Source: an uncultured Chthonomonas sp.
GTDB taxonomy: Bacteria > Armatimonadota > Chthonomonadetes > Chthonomonadales > Chthonomonadaceae
Assembly: GCA_903859705.1 (NCBI GenBank)
Contig: CAIONQ010000061.1
Span: forward strand, 51,305 to 115,304
DNA length: 64,000 nt
Direction of reading: 5' to 3'
Each line of letters opens with the position of its first letter. Within the stretch, counting starts at the first letter, position 1. A program made the translations under genes and the position numbers. The notes beneath the pieces were generated by a model that saw only the letters and a list, made by a program, of their open reading frames with translations, searched no databases and was not told the origin of the DNA. Positions 1 through 9,186 of the stretch are shown here, piece by piece.

Positions 1-341
1 ATGCCTATCGTGAGCACAATATCGGCATTCTTCTGGCGTTTGGCAATTGTTGAATACAGCAAGCTAACTCCGGTGCTCGACGAACTACCTGTTGGAGTAA
101 ACAGGCCAATGCCCATTCTGTGCTTCTTACCAATCGGCTCCACATCTGCCGACTTATCCGCACCGCAGTTGGCGGCCACACGCACCGGCACCAGGGCGAT
201 GCCCTTGCTATCTTTCTCTGGTGCGGAGGCAAGCTTCGCATCGTAGCGGCGAGCAGTACCCGTTTCAGCATCTGCATGTGCCGTTCCGGCAAAAGCCAAC
301 GTAAGCGCTGCAATTGCGGCAAGCGTAAATTTTCGTACCAT
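1..341 (-). CDS. Small exported protein, partial at left edge
   Basis: The reading frame starts at an ATG whose codon ends at 341 and runs off the left edge of the window without a stop, so the C-terminus is missing. About 113 residues are visible. The first 23 residues form a clear signal peptide (MVRKF, then a hydrophobic core ending AHA), so the product is exported. The mature part begins DAETGTARRYDAKLAS and has no motif I recognise. A GGGAG ribosome binding site lies a few bases upstream of the ATG. A frame on the same strand that extends to 439 lacks these signals and is a shadow. No function can be assigned. Confidence 0.65.
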   Translation of the reverse strand, partial: MVRKFTLAAIAALTLAFAGTAHADAETGTARRYDAKLASAPEKDSKGIALVPVRVAANCGADKSADVEPIGKKHRMGIGLFTPTGSSSSTGVSLLYSTIAKRQKNADIVLTIG

Positions 342-601
342 GGTGTTCTCCCTGTTCCAGTGCATCCTGTGGTGCCTGGTTCTATAATCTGCCGATGATG
401 GCTCCGGATAGTACAGCACCGGAGCCTCAAAATAATCATGGCAGGGCTATCCGCTACGGTTCTGGTACAGAAATGTGAATTTACTGTTAACGCAAAATGA
501 GGTTGTGGCCGAAACTTGTTACTGTTCTGTAACCATGTTGCGGCGCGTGCTCAGGCAGGCAGAAATCGCATTACAACAGCGTTACACCACGGGAATCGCA
601 T

Positions 602-1732
602 CTAAATAGTTAGCAGCAAAGTTCGGTACGCTGGTTCGAATGCCGCCTTATTTCGCTTTCGCTTGATGCTTGCCGTTCCTGCATGTTCGCGCTTTAGCAG
701 GTTCATAGCGAAGTGCCGGGTGATTACCATGTTTTCTGGTGAATTGTCTTTACGGATTTTGCTATGATCTTCCCTGAAGGTAGTGTCCAGTACCCAGTGG
801 AGGCTGTTCTCGACGCCCCAGTGGGATCGTATGGCTTTGCCTATCAATTTTGCTCTGGGTGGTAGGCTGCTGATGTAGTAGCGCCTCTCAGTTACCGTCT
901 TACCATCCTTCGTAACCTGGCTTTCTACTGCTGCGACACTTGCCAGACCGGGCCATTTGTCACTTATTCCTGCCCACTCGATAGCATCAGCATTGAGGGC
1001 TACATATCGTCTAATTTCTAATCGACCATGCTGGTTGTCAAGGACACTCACAGCGCTGTGCTCGGGAGACTCGTGAGGTGTGTCCAGCGCAATATCCATT
1101 ACAGATTTGACCGCATCGTGCAGTTCAGGCTGGTTAGCCTTCACCGCCAGTACGTAGTCGCCACCGCCATCGTGGATAGCTTGAGCTATCTTGCGCTGAG
1201 TTCCCATTGAATCTATGGCAATGGTTGCGCCTCGCAGATCCTGTCATGAGAGCAGTTCAGGAATAGCTGTGATTTCATTGGACTTTTCGTTCACTTTGAT
1301 CTGGCCAGAGCACAAGCCCAGCTTCTACTGCCGCCGCATTACAGTATAAATTGCGCTTTGACCTGTCTCGCGGTCTTGAGAGCCCCTCAAACACTTCACA
1401 TCGATGGCAATCACCTTGCCGGTAAGTTTCACCTGTAGTAATTCGAGGCAATCCTGAAATGCTTTAGATAGCTCCACCGGGTTCAACAGACGAAAGACAC
1501 GGGAGATTGTATCGTGCGAAGGAGCACCGTTACGCATATCCACGAACTGGCTCAGCCAATCGACCTGGCTCTCCATAAAATCGGCAGCCTCGACATAACT
1601 ATCACAACCACACAGTACAGCAGTAAGGGTTCCAACAAGTATCGAACACATGTTATGAGCCTTCGTTCGATCCAATCGAGCATCTGTCACAGAACCAGGT
1701 ATCTGAACAACATCTGGCTGAAAATTTGCCAT
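602..1732 (-). pseudogene. ISAs1-family transposase, inactivated by two stop codons
   Basis: One continuous frame of about 376 codons reads as an ISAs1 (H-repeat associated) DDE transposase. It is interrupted by TAG near 1325 and TGA near 1246, both in the same frame, so this is nonsense decay rather than frameshift. The N-terminal part has the usual start of the family. The catalytic region is recognisable: IAIDVKCLRG (family form IAIDGKTLRG), IAIDSMG for the second acidic site, and WGVENSLHWVLD with the final Glu. Between the stops the family text still reads GQIKVNEKSNEITAIPELL. The length matches an intact element, so it decayed in place. I could not define the terminal inverted repeats. 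The 260 bases between this element and the first gene show nothing else. Confidence 0.85.
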
Positions 1733-1868
1733 TTGTGAGCTCCCACGTTAAAGTAGATGCTCGATATATTCACGAACGAATTACCAAATGACTCCTTACT
1801 GCAAACCAAACACCAGCCATACTATCTTCATTAAAAAGTGATAGCACTGTATTTTCAACAATTCAATA

Positions 1869-1897
1869 TTGACAAATTCGGGTAGGATGTGTAAAGT
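1869..1897 (+). promoter_or_regulatory. Sigma-70 type promoter for the redoxin group
   Basis: TTGACA at 1869-1874 and TAAAGT at 1892-1897 are separated by exactly 17 bases. It points to the TTG start at 1968, about 65 bases downstream of the expected transcription start. Confidence 0.55.
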
Positions 1898-1967
1898 TAC
1901 AGAAGAGTGAGCCACCTGATTATTTGCATTCCAGTTCTGTCTTGCGTAAGTTTAGAGGAATAGAGCC

Positions 1968-2652
1968 TTGCAAAAACACTCAGATCCATTGCAGTCCCAA
2001 TTAGCCGCTACAGATGAAGATAACAAGACCGCTGCCGTGACTCGTGAGAATGAACTCGCGCGGGGGGGGGGAAGCGCTCATTAGCTTCCATTCTTGCTCT
2101 CGTAGTACTTTTGCAAATCGCTTTACTCTTGTTTCTTATACGTAGAGATCCTTTATTCATGAATCGAATAGGGTCTGTTTTGCATCCGCCAAAAGTGCCT
2201 CAACATGTTGCCATTGATGCCAGAGAGTTTCGCAAAGACCCCAGGCCAGGTTATGTGATCCAGATTCTGGCGTCGGCCATACGCTTCGATTATCGGGTGG
2301 AAAGGCAGCAGCCTGCTTTTTGGTAGGGCCTATCGGCGATTGCGCTGGCTGTCTTGCAATAGACATCAAGGCATGGAATTCTGATGCGGTAAAGCGGGGA
2401 ATTCCAATGATTCTGATTACCTCCGCCGACAAAGATAAGGCGCAGGAGTTCCGGACTCGCCTGAAATTACCAGTGCCAATTATCAGCGATATCAGTGGTA
2501 GTGTAATCACTCATCTTAACGTAGCATGGCCGGGACGAGCCTATGTATTCTCAAAGGATTGGCAGTTAATAGGATTGCAGCACGCGCAAGATCCTAACTA
2601 CAATCCGTTTAAGGATCGCGAATTCTCTGCGATTTTGGGAGGGGCGCAATGA
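1968..2652 (+). pseudogene. Membrane-anchored redoxin (thioredoxin-fold) gene with two frame breaks
   Basis: A TTG start at 1968 has a strong AGAGGA site 7 bases upstream. The first frame gives a hydrophilic head of about 32 residues and then enters a run of ten G (2062-2071), after which it stops. Eleven (or eight) Gs would join it to the next frame, which encodes a membrane segment (SLASILALVVLLQIALLLFL) and a periplasmic linker. A second break near 2250-2275 moves to the frame that reads LRLSGGKAAACFLVGPIGDCAGC and continues to the stop at 2652. That last part has the thioredoxin-like fold of AhpC/TSA proteins, with a CAGC motif where the redox CxxC or peroxidatic Cys is expected. The stop overlaps the next start. 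Either the gene is decayed, or the sequence has homopolymer errors, or the G run is phase variable. Confidence 0.6.
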
Positions 2653-3227
2653 TCAGATTACGTTCGGCTTTCACACTGGTTGAGGTATTGTTGGTTTTGG
2701 CGGTTCTTTTGCTTCTTGCAGCACTAATATTTGCCGCCTTAGGACCGTCACGCGAAAGCGCACGGCAGCGCGTTTGCGCTTCAAACCTTCATCAGCTTGG
2801 TGTGGCATTTAATATGTATCAACAGGATTACGATGGCAAGGAGGCCGTTGTAGGGCAGCCTGCACAATACTGGGAACTGGGGCTGCCAACTGCATCTATG
2901 GCTCCGGCTTTCCTGGCAGCATATGTTAAGGATAAGCAAGTTGTTAAATGCCCTGATTACCACGGAAGAGTGGCTGCAGACCGTATGTTGACCACCTACG
3001 CCTGGGGGCCGTCTGCCGACATACCTGGCCACGATTTTTATAGTTTTAGCAATGTGATAGCAAAACGAGGAGGTGAATTCCCTATACTCCAATGCGAGGA
3101 ACATAATCCGCCACTTGATCCCGCAGTAGAACCGCGGTGGACTACGAAGACTGTAATCGTACTTCGGTTAAATCAGACCGTACAGACCAAAATCGTACCA
3201 CTGCGATCCGTGTTTGATACCTGGTAG
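2649..3227 (+). CDS. Type IV pilin-like pseudopilin, DUF1559-related
   Basis: The 192-aa product begins with a short basic leader and the prepilin sequence SAFTLVEVLLVL, with Glu at the +5 position, followed by a long hydrophobic helix. It should be cut and N-methylated by a prepilin peptidase and placed in a pseudopilus or at the cell surface. The sequence after the helix, with CASNLHQLGVAFNMYQQDYDG, matches the conserved block of DUF1559 proteins. The C-terminal H-X9-DG motif typical of the family is not visible, so the end is divergent or shortened. The start overlaps the end of the redoxin gene by four bases, so the two are probably translated together. Confidence 0.75.
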   Translation: MIRLRSAFTLVEVLLVLAVLLLLAALIFAALGPSRESARQRVCASNLHQLGVAFNMYQQDYDGKEAVVGQPAQYWELGLPTASMAPAFLAAYVKDKQVVKCPDYHGRVAADRMLTTYAWGPSADIPGHDFYSFSNVIAKRGGEFPILQCEEHNPPLDPAVEPRWTTKTVIVLRLNQTVQTKIVPLRSVFDTW

Positions 3228-3259
3228 ATTTTCACTGAACGCAATACAAAGGAGCAACA

Positions 3260-3580
3260 ATGAAAACAAGATCATTCCGACGCCTCATTTTGGCTGGTAA
3301 CCTGGCTGCACTATGCCTGATAGTATGGCAGACCGCTGCACTGGCGGATTGCTCTGCGGGCTACATTTGCCCGACTCCGGATGGCTGTACCCCCGTAATC
3401 GGAAGCGGTTACTATGCCTGCAGCACAGATGGGACTAACTGTTGCCAGTACCGCTTCCAACCCTGGACATACACCGGTTCAGGTTGTACGGCCTCACCAT
3501 GCACTGACCACAACTATACAAAGTCAATCATGAATAGCACATGTCAGGGAACTGGCCTTTGTACCGGATACACGCCCTAA
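3260..3580 (+). CDS. Small cysteine-rich exported protein
   Basis: The product is 106 aa. A signal peptide of about 29 residues ends in ALA. The mature part of about 77 residues contains ten Cys, enough for five disulfides, and is rich in Gly, Thr and Tyr with no Lys-rich region. AAGGAG at 3249-3254 precedes the ATG at 3260. It follows the pseudopilin by 32 bases on the same strand and probably shares its transcript. I do not recognise the family. It could be a surface or pilus-associated protein, with the redoxin upstream helping thiol chemistry, but that is inference from position only. The 244 bases after it hold no clear gene. Confidence 0.7.
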   Translation: MKTRSFRRLILAGNLAALCLIVWQTAALADCSAGYICPTPDGCTPVIGSGYYACSTDGTNCCQYRFQPWTYTGSGCTASPCTDHNYTKSIMNSTCQGTGLCTGYTP

Positions 3581-3824
3581 TAAGGGATGCTGGCATCTGC
3601 TGAAGCGGCACATCATTTCATATAAGGAGCCTAACCCACTATAAGATGACGCTCCCGGTTGTGGAATGATGTGCTTATCTTGAATTGTGGCTGTACCTGG
3701 CATGTTGTTTAATCTACCGCAACCGACCGAGCCTTTTTGAAGGTCAAGATGCCAATCTTCAATGTGGCGCACGTTGCATTCTTTACTATTGTATCAGTTC
3801 TCATGAGCATGCGCTCTCATACAG

Positions 3825-4412
3825 ATGGACAATACGGTGAGCATACTACAAAAACGCAGAATAAGAGTTGGGCTCGCATCATTAACCGTTCTTTTATCAA
3901 GCTCCGTAATAGTTTTTCTTGCATTTCGGCCACTTTCCCCAGAGAGAATTCGCGACCGCGCAATTACCGCTCTGGAGCAGCACGATACTGCTACGCTCAT
4001 TCGCCTTGCTGACCCTGAAGAGGTGAAACGCTTAAATCTCACCGAAAAAACTGTGTCTGAGATCCTGTACAAGACACTGTGGCAAGAACCACCGCTGAAA
4101 AATGCGTCCACTGGTCCACTATTGCGCAACCCGGTTGATGAGGACGTATGGGCAATTACATGGGCTAGTGACCCGCGTGGTAACAAAAACACTCTGGCGA
4201 TCAATGTTCTTGACAGCCAGACTATAGGCTGGAAACTGAACCTGAGCTACATATTGTGGGGTTGTTGCTGGCGGCACAGCCACGGCCCATCAGGAATGCG
4301 CGAGTATGTTACTCTTGCCCGAGAAGCTGGGATACCGGGTACCCGGCAGCAAGCAGGTAACTATGTTACTTTGGAAGCACTGGATAAAATGGCAACCTCT
4401 AACGGGTATTGA
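3825..4412 (+). CDS. Hypothetical single-pass membrane protein
   Basis: The frame encodes 195 aa with a short basic N-terminus and one hydrophobic segment at about residues 14-33, followed by an outside-facing domain of about 160 residues. The segment after the membrane helix (SPERIRDRAITALEQHDTAT) looks like the start of a helical or NTF2-like extracytoplasmic domain of the kind seen in DUF4878-like proteins, but I cannot name it firmly. There is a CC pair near residue 147. The ribosome binding site is weak. The composition is similar to the neighbours. Confidence 0.5.
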   Translation: MDNTVSILQKRRIRVGLASLTVLLSSSVIVFLAFRPLSPERIRDRAITALEQHDTATLIRLADPEEVKRLNLTEKTVSEILYKTLWQEPPLKNASTGPLLRNPVDEDVWAITWASDPRGNKNTLAINVLDSQTIGWKLNLSYILWGCCWRHSHGPSGMREYVTLAREAGIPGTRQQAGNYVTLEALDKMATSNGY

Positions 4413-4554
4413 GCCATTTCGCTTACCGTTACCACACGCAGGTTGGTGAGCCCGAATTATTGCCGCCTTCCGGCGCATCGGTGGGTGTATATCTTCGATA
4501 GTTAGATGCTGCAATGCGGATATACCAGGATTGCCGCCAACGACCTATCATTTG

Positions 4555-4583
4555 TTGACAAAGCAAAGGGCACATGCGATAAT
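4555..4583 (+). promoter_or_regulatory. Strong promoter ahead of the thrS leader
   Basis: TTGACA at 4555-4560, 17 bases, then GATAAT at 4578-4583. Transcription would begin near 4590, giving an untranslated leader of about 290 bases before thrS. The stretch from 4413 to 4554 shows no gene. Confidence 0.65.
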
Positions 4584-4589
4584 ATCGCG

Positions 4590-4879
4590 TCAGAACCTTT
4601 TCAGGCGATGAGGCATTTTTATGAGCGCACGCAACGCTAAATATCCTAGCCGAATATTCAGGGAGGCTTCGCCAGTGTCGGTTGATACCGCACAGGTGGC
4701 GTTTTGTTGCGTCCACCGGAACTCCTGACACCAGCCCTCATCGCTTCCGATCATCACGCAGCAATCGCCGGTTCCACAGTGTGGAATGCGGCGTTTTTGT
4801 TTTTACACCGGCGCACCGCAGCTGCCCGGGATGTGTTGTTTGGCCGGGCTTCCCGGCACTATTTTGAAGGAGTGAATCC
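4590..4879 (+). promoter_or_regulatory. Structured thrS leader with a probable attenuator
   Basis: This region lies between a strong promoter and thrS and contains no convincing reading frame. It can form several hairpins. One near 4672-4691 pairs GTG and CGGT with ACCG and CAC. One near 4696-4719 pairs GGTGG with CCACC. A terminator lies at 4766-4804, and a short GCCGGG/CCCGGC hairpin at 4843-4857 lies just before the ribosome binding site. The order promoter, structures, terminator, tRNA synthetase gene is that of transcription attenuation as in T-box leaders. The canonical T-box core is not clearly present (a partial GGTTGATACCGC is), so the class is open. Confidence 0.45.
4766..4804 (+). 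terminator. Intrinsic terminator inside the thrS leader
   Basis: CGCCG at 4766-4770 pairs with CGGCG ending at 4793, and TTCCAC pairs with GTGGAA around a three-base loop. The stem is followed by TTTTTGTTTTT. It lies after the promoter and 76 bases before the thrS start, which suggests control by premature termination. Confidence 0.7.
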
Positions 4880-6625
4880 GTGAGCGAAGTTGTGCACGAT
4901 GAGCTTTACGATCTGCGCCACAGCACGGCCCACCTGATGGCTCAGGCCGTTGGTGAGCTGTTCCCAGGCGTGAAATATGCCATTGGCCCTCCCATTGAGG
5001 ATGGCTTTTACTATGATTTTGATCTACCGCGCCCTATCCGCGAGGAAGATCTGGCCGCCATTGAGGAGCGCATGCTGGAAATCTCCGCGCGCGATCTCAC
5101 CATTGTGCGCCAGGAGCTCCCACGGGAAGAGGCCGTTAAACTGGAAGCCGATCTGGATCAGCCTTACAAGGTGGAGCTGATTAACGACCTGCCAGAAGGC
5201 GAAGTGATTTCGTTCTATCGCCAGGGCGAATGGGTAGACCTCTGCCGCGGCCCACATGTGCCCAGCACCGGCAAGCTTAAGCACTTCAAATTGCTGCACA
5301 CGGCCGGCGCATACTGGCGCGGCAGCGAAAAGAACAAGATGCTTACCCGCGTATATGGCACGGCATGGTTCTCCAAAGCGGACCTTGAAGACTACCTGAA
5401 CCGCGTGGAGGAGGCAAAGAAGCGCGATCATCGTATTCTTGGGCGCGAATTGGGCCTGTTCATGTTCTCGGAGGAAGTTGGCAAGGGCCTGCCACTGTGG
5501 CTGCCAAAGGGTGCCACTCTGCGCGATACACTCATTGACTTCATGAAAGCCGAACAGCTGAAACGTGGCTACCAGGGGGTGGTTACGCCCAATATCGGCT
5601 CCTCCAAGCTCTATGAGAAGAGTGGGCACCTGGTTACGTACCGATCCAAACTCTATCCACTAATGGAAGATCCGGAATCTGGCGAAACCTATGTGCTTAA
5701 GCCGATGAACTGCCCGCACCACATCATGATCTATGCCAACGAACTGCACTCCTACCGGGAGCTGCCTATTCGGCTGGCAGAGTTCGGCACGGTCTATCGC
5801 TATGAGCAATCTGGCGAACTGACGGGCATGCTGCGCGTTCGAGGATTTACCCAGGACGATAGCCACCTGTTTGTTACCCCGGAACAGCTGGGCGAAGAGT
5901 TTAAGGGCGTTGTAGACCTGATGCTCTACACCCTTAAGCGCCTGGGCCTTACGGATTACCGCGTACGTATCGGCATTCGAGACCCGAAAGATTCCAAGTA
6001 CATCGGCAGCGATGAGAACTGGGAAGCTGCTCAGAAAGCCATTATCGACGCTGTTGAAGAGCTCGGTATGGCTTACGAGATAGCAGAGGGCGATGCCGCA
6101 TTCTACGGCCCCAAGCTGGATCTGCTTGTGCGGGATGCCCTGCGCCGAGAGTGGCAGATGGGTACCGTTCAGGTGGATTACAACCTGCCAGAGCGCTTTG
6201 AGCTGGAGTACATTGGCGAAGATGGCCAGCGCCACCGCCCAATCATGATCCATCGCGCGCCATTCGGTTCGTTGGATCGTATGATAGGGCTTCTGGTAGA
6301 GCACTATGCCGGTGCATTTCCGTTCTGGCTGGCTCCACAGCAGATTGCCATTATCCCTATTTCGGACAGGCACCACGCCTATGCCGAGCAGGTTAATGTG
6401 GCGCTGCGCGAAGCAGGCTTCCGATCTGCTTTGGATTCTCGTAATGAGAAAATGGGCAAACGTATTCGGGAAAACGAGATGCAGAAGGTGCCCGTGATGC
6501 TGGTGCTTGGCGACCGGGACGTGGAGAACAACACGGTTTCGGTTCGCCGCCGCGGCGAGGGAGATCTCGGCGCAAAAACTCTGGAAGAAGCAATTGCATA
6601 CTTCAAAGAGTTAAGCGCCCAATAG
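4880..6625 (+). CDS. thrS: Threonine--tRNA ligase (no TGS domain)
   Basis: This cytoplasmic enzyme charges tRNA-Thr. The 581-aa protein starts at GTG with GAAGGAG 7 bases upstream. It begins almost directly in the second N-terminal editing domain (HSTAH at residues 15-19), so the TGS domain found in most 640-aa bacterial ThrRS is absent. The catalytic core is complete: MNCPHH (zinc Cys and His) near residue 276, motif 2 RVRGFTQDDSH near 320, motif 3 HRAPFGSLDRMIG near 458, then the anticodon-binding domain. The stretch between promoter and start has no open start codon in frame that would add a TGS domain, so the short form is real. Expression is probably set by the leader described separately. 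Confidence 0.97.
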   Translation: MSEVVHDELYDLRHSTAHLMAQAVGELFPGVKYAIGPPIEDGFYYDFDLPRPIREEDLAAIEERMLEISARDLTIVRQELPREEAVKLEADLDQPYKVELINDLPEGEVISFYRQGEWVDLCRGPHVPSTGKLKHFKLLHTAGAYWRGSEKNKMLTRVYGTAWFSKADLEDYLNRVEEAKKRDHRILGRELGLFMFSEEVGKGLPLWLPKGATLRDTLIDFMKAEQLKRGYQGVVTPNIGSSKLYEKSGHLVTYRSKLYPLMEDPESGETYVLKPMNCPHHIMIYANELHSYRELPIRLAEFGTVYRYEQSGELTGMLRVRGFTQDDSHLFVTPEQLGEEFKGVVDLMLYTLKRLGLTDYRVRIGIRDPKDSKYIGSDENWEAAQKAIIDAVEELGMAYEIAEGDAAFYGPKLDLLVRDALRREWQMGTVQVDYNLPERFELEYIGEDGQRHRPIMIHRAPFGSLDRMIGLLVEHYAGAFPFWLAPQQIAIIPISDRHHAYAEQVNVALREAGFRSALDSRNEKMGKRIRENEMQKVPVMLVLGDRDVENNTVSVRRRGEGDLGAKTLEEAIAYFKELSAQ

Positions 6626-6639
6626 GCAGTTATGTGTAA

Positions 6640-6680
6640 CAATGCCGGGCAGCCCAATTGGGCTGCCCGGCATTGTTTGT
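6640..6680. terminator. Bidirectional terminator between thrS and a GNAT gene
   Basis: A perfect inverted repeat of 16-18 bases with centre at the AATT near 6657 is followed by GTTT. It serves thrS from the left and could serve the convergent gene from the right. Confidence 0.85.
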
Positions 6681-6690
6681 GATTTGAATA

Positions 6691-7203
6691 TCAAAAGAAG
6701 GTTGGAGGATACACCAGGTATCCGCTGAAGTTACATGTCTCATCCAGTGGAAGAGCCATAAACACCGAATCTGGAACCGGGATGTTGCAGCTTATCCCGA
6801 ACCGGCTGGCAGGCACAAAGCCAAAGCGTGGGTAATACTCAGGGTGGCCAATTACGGCTATCAGCCGATGCCTCTGTACTGTGCAGATGCGTATGCCTTC
6901 TCGGATAAGCGCACTGCCAACCCCAAGCCGCTGCATCTCAGGTGTTACCGCAACAGGGGCGAGGGCAATTGCAATCCATCTCTCCCCGCCAATTTCTACT
7001 GGCACTGCGCTAAACATGGCATGGCCAACAACCATTCCACCCACTCTGGCGATTAACGATAGCCCTGGCAAGAATCCAGGGGATGCCCGGACACGATCCA
7101 CAATATCCGCCTCGTCTGGCCGGCCAAAAGCGCGCTCGTTTACCTCTCGAATTGCATGTGCATCTGCGGGGCCTTCAGCGGTAACTTCTGTTTTCATCTG
7201 CAT
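6691..7203 (-). CDS. GNAT-family N-acetyltransferase
   Basis: The product of 170 aa (start MQMKTEVT) is a predicted cytoplasmic acetyl-CoA dependent transferase. The acetyl-CoA binding motif A reads QRLGVGSALIREG near residue 95-107, and the region VIGHPEYYPRFGF matches the subgroup often annotated as YhbS-like. The substrate is unknown. I chose the ATG at 7203; upstream ATGs at 7227 and 7272 are in frame but the latter lies inside the preceding gene. No start has a strong ribosome binding site. It follows the M14 peptidase on the same strand and may be co-transcribed with it. Confidence 0.85.
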   Translation of the reverse strand: MQMKTEVTAEGPADAHAIREVNERAFGRPDEADIVDRVRASPGFLPGLSLIARVGGMVVGHAMFSAVPVEIGGERWIAIALAPVAVTPEMQRLGVGSALIREGIRICTVQRHRLIAVIGHPEYYPRFGFVPASRFGISCNIPVPDSVFMALPLDETCNFSGYLVYPPTFF

Positions 7204-7237
7204 GACTGAGTTACGTTTCGTTAGCATATGCTGGCGG

Positions 7238-9070
7238 TTATTTGAGGATGGCGGCAGCCAGTTGTGAGGCATTCAAGCGCAGTACAGGGTAGCGGTTGAG
7301 CGCCTTATCTGCATACTGTGAATGCTCATACAGAAAATCCAGTTTGGCCCGCGCATTCCCGGCAAACTCCGGCTTCTTCATTTGCTTATCAAACTCCGCT
7401 TTAAGCTCAGCGTTCTCTTCCAATAGCTTTGCGGCAATGGGCTCCAGAGCGTAAACCTCGTAGTACTCTTTGCGCTCAAATATAGCATTCATAAGGCCCC
7501 AGTGCACGAGCGAATCTGGTGCTTCGGGCTCAAGCAACTGCATAATTAGCCTGGCTCCTGTTTGTGCAACCGGCACAATTATGGTGCCTACCGGCAGCGC
7601 CCCGGCCTCCATAGCAGTGTGCATTTTGAACTGAGGTTGAAACCGCGATTCAAAAGGCTCCACGGGGAATTTAACGGTATCAAATCTGCTGGTTTCGAAT
7701 CGGCCAATAATGGGCTTCTCCAGGCGCTTAAACGCGATTCCGTGAATCGTCAGCCTGTCGATGATTTCTTTCCACTCTGGCGGAATGGCGTAGGCAGCCG
7801 GCGCAGAAACAGTTAATCCTGGCACATATTGATCGCGAATGGTGGTCTCTGTATCTGCCGGGTTCTTGGTCCAGGCTGGTACCATGGTGCCGGTAAGCGC
7901 GCTCTTATAGGGCCGATACTCCAGCCCCTTAAAGGTGAATGGCCTGCTCTCTTTGCTAGTTTCGGCCGTTAGTACAACTGGGTCACCAGCTTTTATGTGC
8001 TTCTCAGCGGCATCGGCGCGGTGGTTAGCGGCCTTTAGCTCCCGAGCAGTTCTGGCGGCGTATTCCATTACATGTAAATTGATGGAGTAGGTGGCTTCCA
8101 CACGCTGCCTGTAAGATTTAAGCATATGCGTTTCCACCAGCATGCTCGGCCGATTGATGGCGGCAAGGTAGCCGGTGGAGTAGCGCGGGCCAAAATCTGA
8201 GATGGTGAGGCCATCTTTAAGGCGGTTGTAGTTCACATCATCAAAGTAGGGCGCGGTAAGGTAGCCATCCTGCTCTACGCGGGGCAACGCGCCTTTCAGC
8301 ATACCCTGTGCCCAATCCACACAGGGTTGAGCCAGTGTTTGTGCGGTTGGCACATCCAACTGTACGGTATATTGCCAGTCGGCACCATCGGTAGTGTGGT
8401 TATCAAAAAAGAAATCTGGCTTCCAGGTATGCAGCAAGCGCAGCATGGCGCGCATTTCATCGCTGTCTGCCTTCATCCAGTCTCTGTTCAGGTTCAGGTT
8501 CTGAGCGGTTGCACGCCAGCCCATCTGCTCTGGCCCATTTTGATTTATACGGTTGTAGGCCCCAAATCGCTCGTGGGCATCTACACTAAAAATAGGGATT
8601 ATCAAGATGTTGACTTTATCCAGCAGGGCTGCGCGTTTGCGAGAAATAAGGATATCTCTCGCCAGAATCAAGTCTGCATCTTTGCCCTCAATTTCACCAC
8701 TATGAATACCGTTATTAATAATTATTAGTGGCCGCGCACTGGCAGATGCCTTTGCAGCAGTAAAGCTGTGATCGCCTGTTAGCAATAAAGCAATTAAATC
8801 TCGCCCACGCGGGCTTTTACCAAGAGATATTACGCGTGCCTTATCCGGGGCAGCAGCGGCAAGGCGGTTACAGTATTGCACCGCTTCGGCATAGCGCCCG
8901 GTACGTAAATAGCCAGATCTTTCGTATTCCGTTTTCCAGCCAGTAGCGGCTTTCTGGGCTGTTGCTGCCATTGGGGATACCAGCAGCGATAAACCCAATG
9001 TTAGTGCAACTGATATAGAGGCATAACGGCAGCGTTTATGTGATGATTTGGCCGATCGTTTCACAGGCAA
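7238..9070 (-). CDS. Exported M14-family zinc carboxypeptidase
   Basis: The 610-aa protein has a signal sequence in the first 39 residues (hydrophobic core then ATAQ) and should act outside the cytoplasm. The zinc site of M14 peptidases is visible: HSGEIEG gives His123 and Glu126, and the DNHTTDG stretch gives a third His near 225. NLNRDWMKAD also fits the family. The roughly 250 C-terminal residues extend beyond the peptidase core and resemble the extra domain of larger M14 proteins in environmental bacteria. The general catalytic Glu was not located with certainty. The gene is divergent from the small gene at 9187. Confidence 0.88.
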   Translation of the reverse strand: MPVKRSAKSSHKRCRYASISVALTLGLSLLVSPMAATAQKAATGWKTEYERSGYLRTGRYAEAVQYCNRLAAAAPDKARVISLGKSPRGRDLIALLLTGDHSFTAAKASASARPLIIINNGIHSGEIEGKDADLILARDILISRKRAALLDKVNILIIPIFSVDAHERFGAYNRINQNGPEQMGWRATAQNLNLNRDWMKADSDEMRAMLRLLHTWKPDFFFDNHTTDGADWQYTVQLDVPTAQTLAQPCVDWAQGMLKGALPRVEQDGYLTAPYFDDVNYNRLKDGLTISDFGPRYSTGYLAAINRPSMLVETHMLKSYRQRVEATYSINLHVMEYAARTARELKAANHRADAAEKHIKAGDPVVLTAETSKESRPFTFKGLEYRPYKSALTGTMVPAWTKNPADTETTIRDQYVPGLTVSAPAAYAIPPEWKEIIDRLTIHGIAFKRLEKPIIGRFETSRFDTVKFPVEPFESRFQPQFKMHTAMEAGALPVGTIIVPVAQTGARLIMQLLEPEAPDSLVHWGLMNAIFERKEYYEVYALEPIAAKLLEENAELKAEFDKQMKKPEFAGNARAKLDFLYEHSQYADKALNRYPVLRLNASQLAAAILK

Positions 9071-9186
9071 TTATCCATTCTTAGTCGCGTTATTAGTGAG
9101 CAATTGTGACTCTGATAGGGATGCATACGCAGTTAATATATGCGATAATAGATACCTATCCCTTACCTATGGAGGTTTGCCCGCAT

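Noticed and set aside
4660..4720. Canonical T-box antiterminator core
   Set aside because: GGTTGATACCGC only partly follows the consensus and forms its own hairpin, so I report a leader of unknown class instead.
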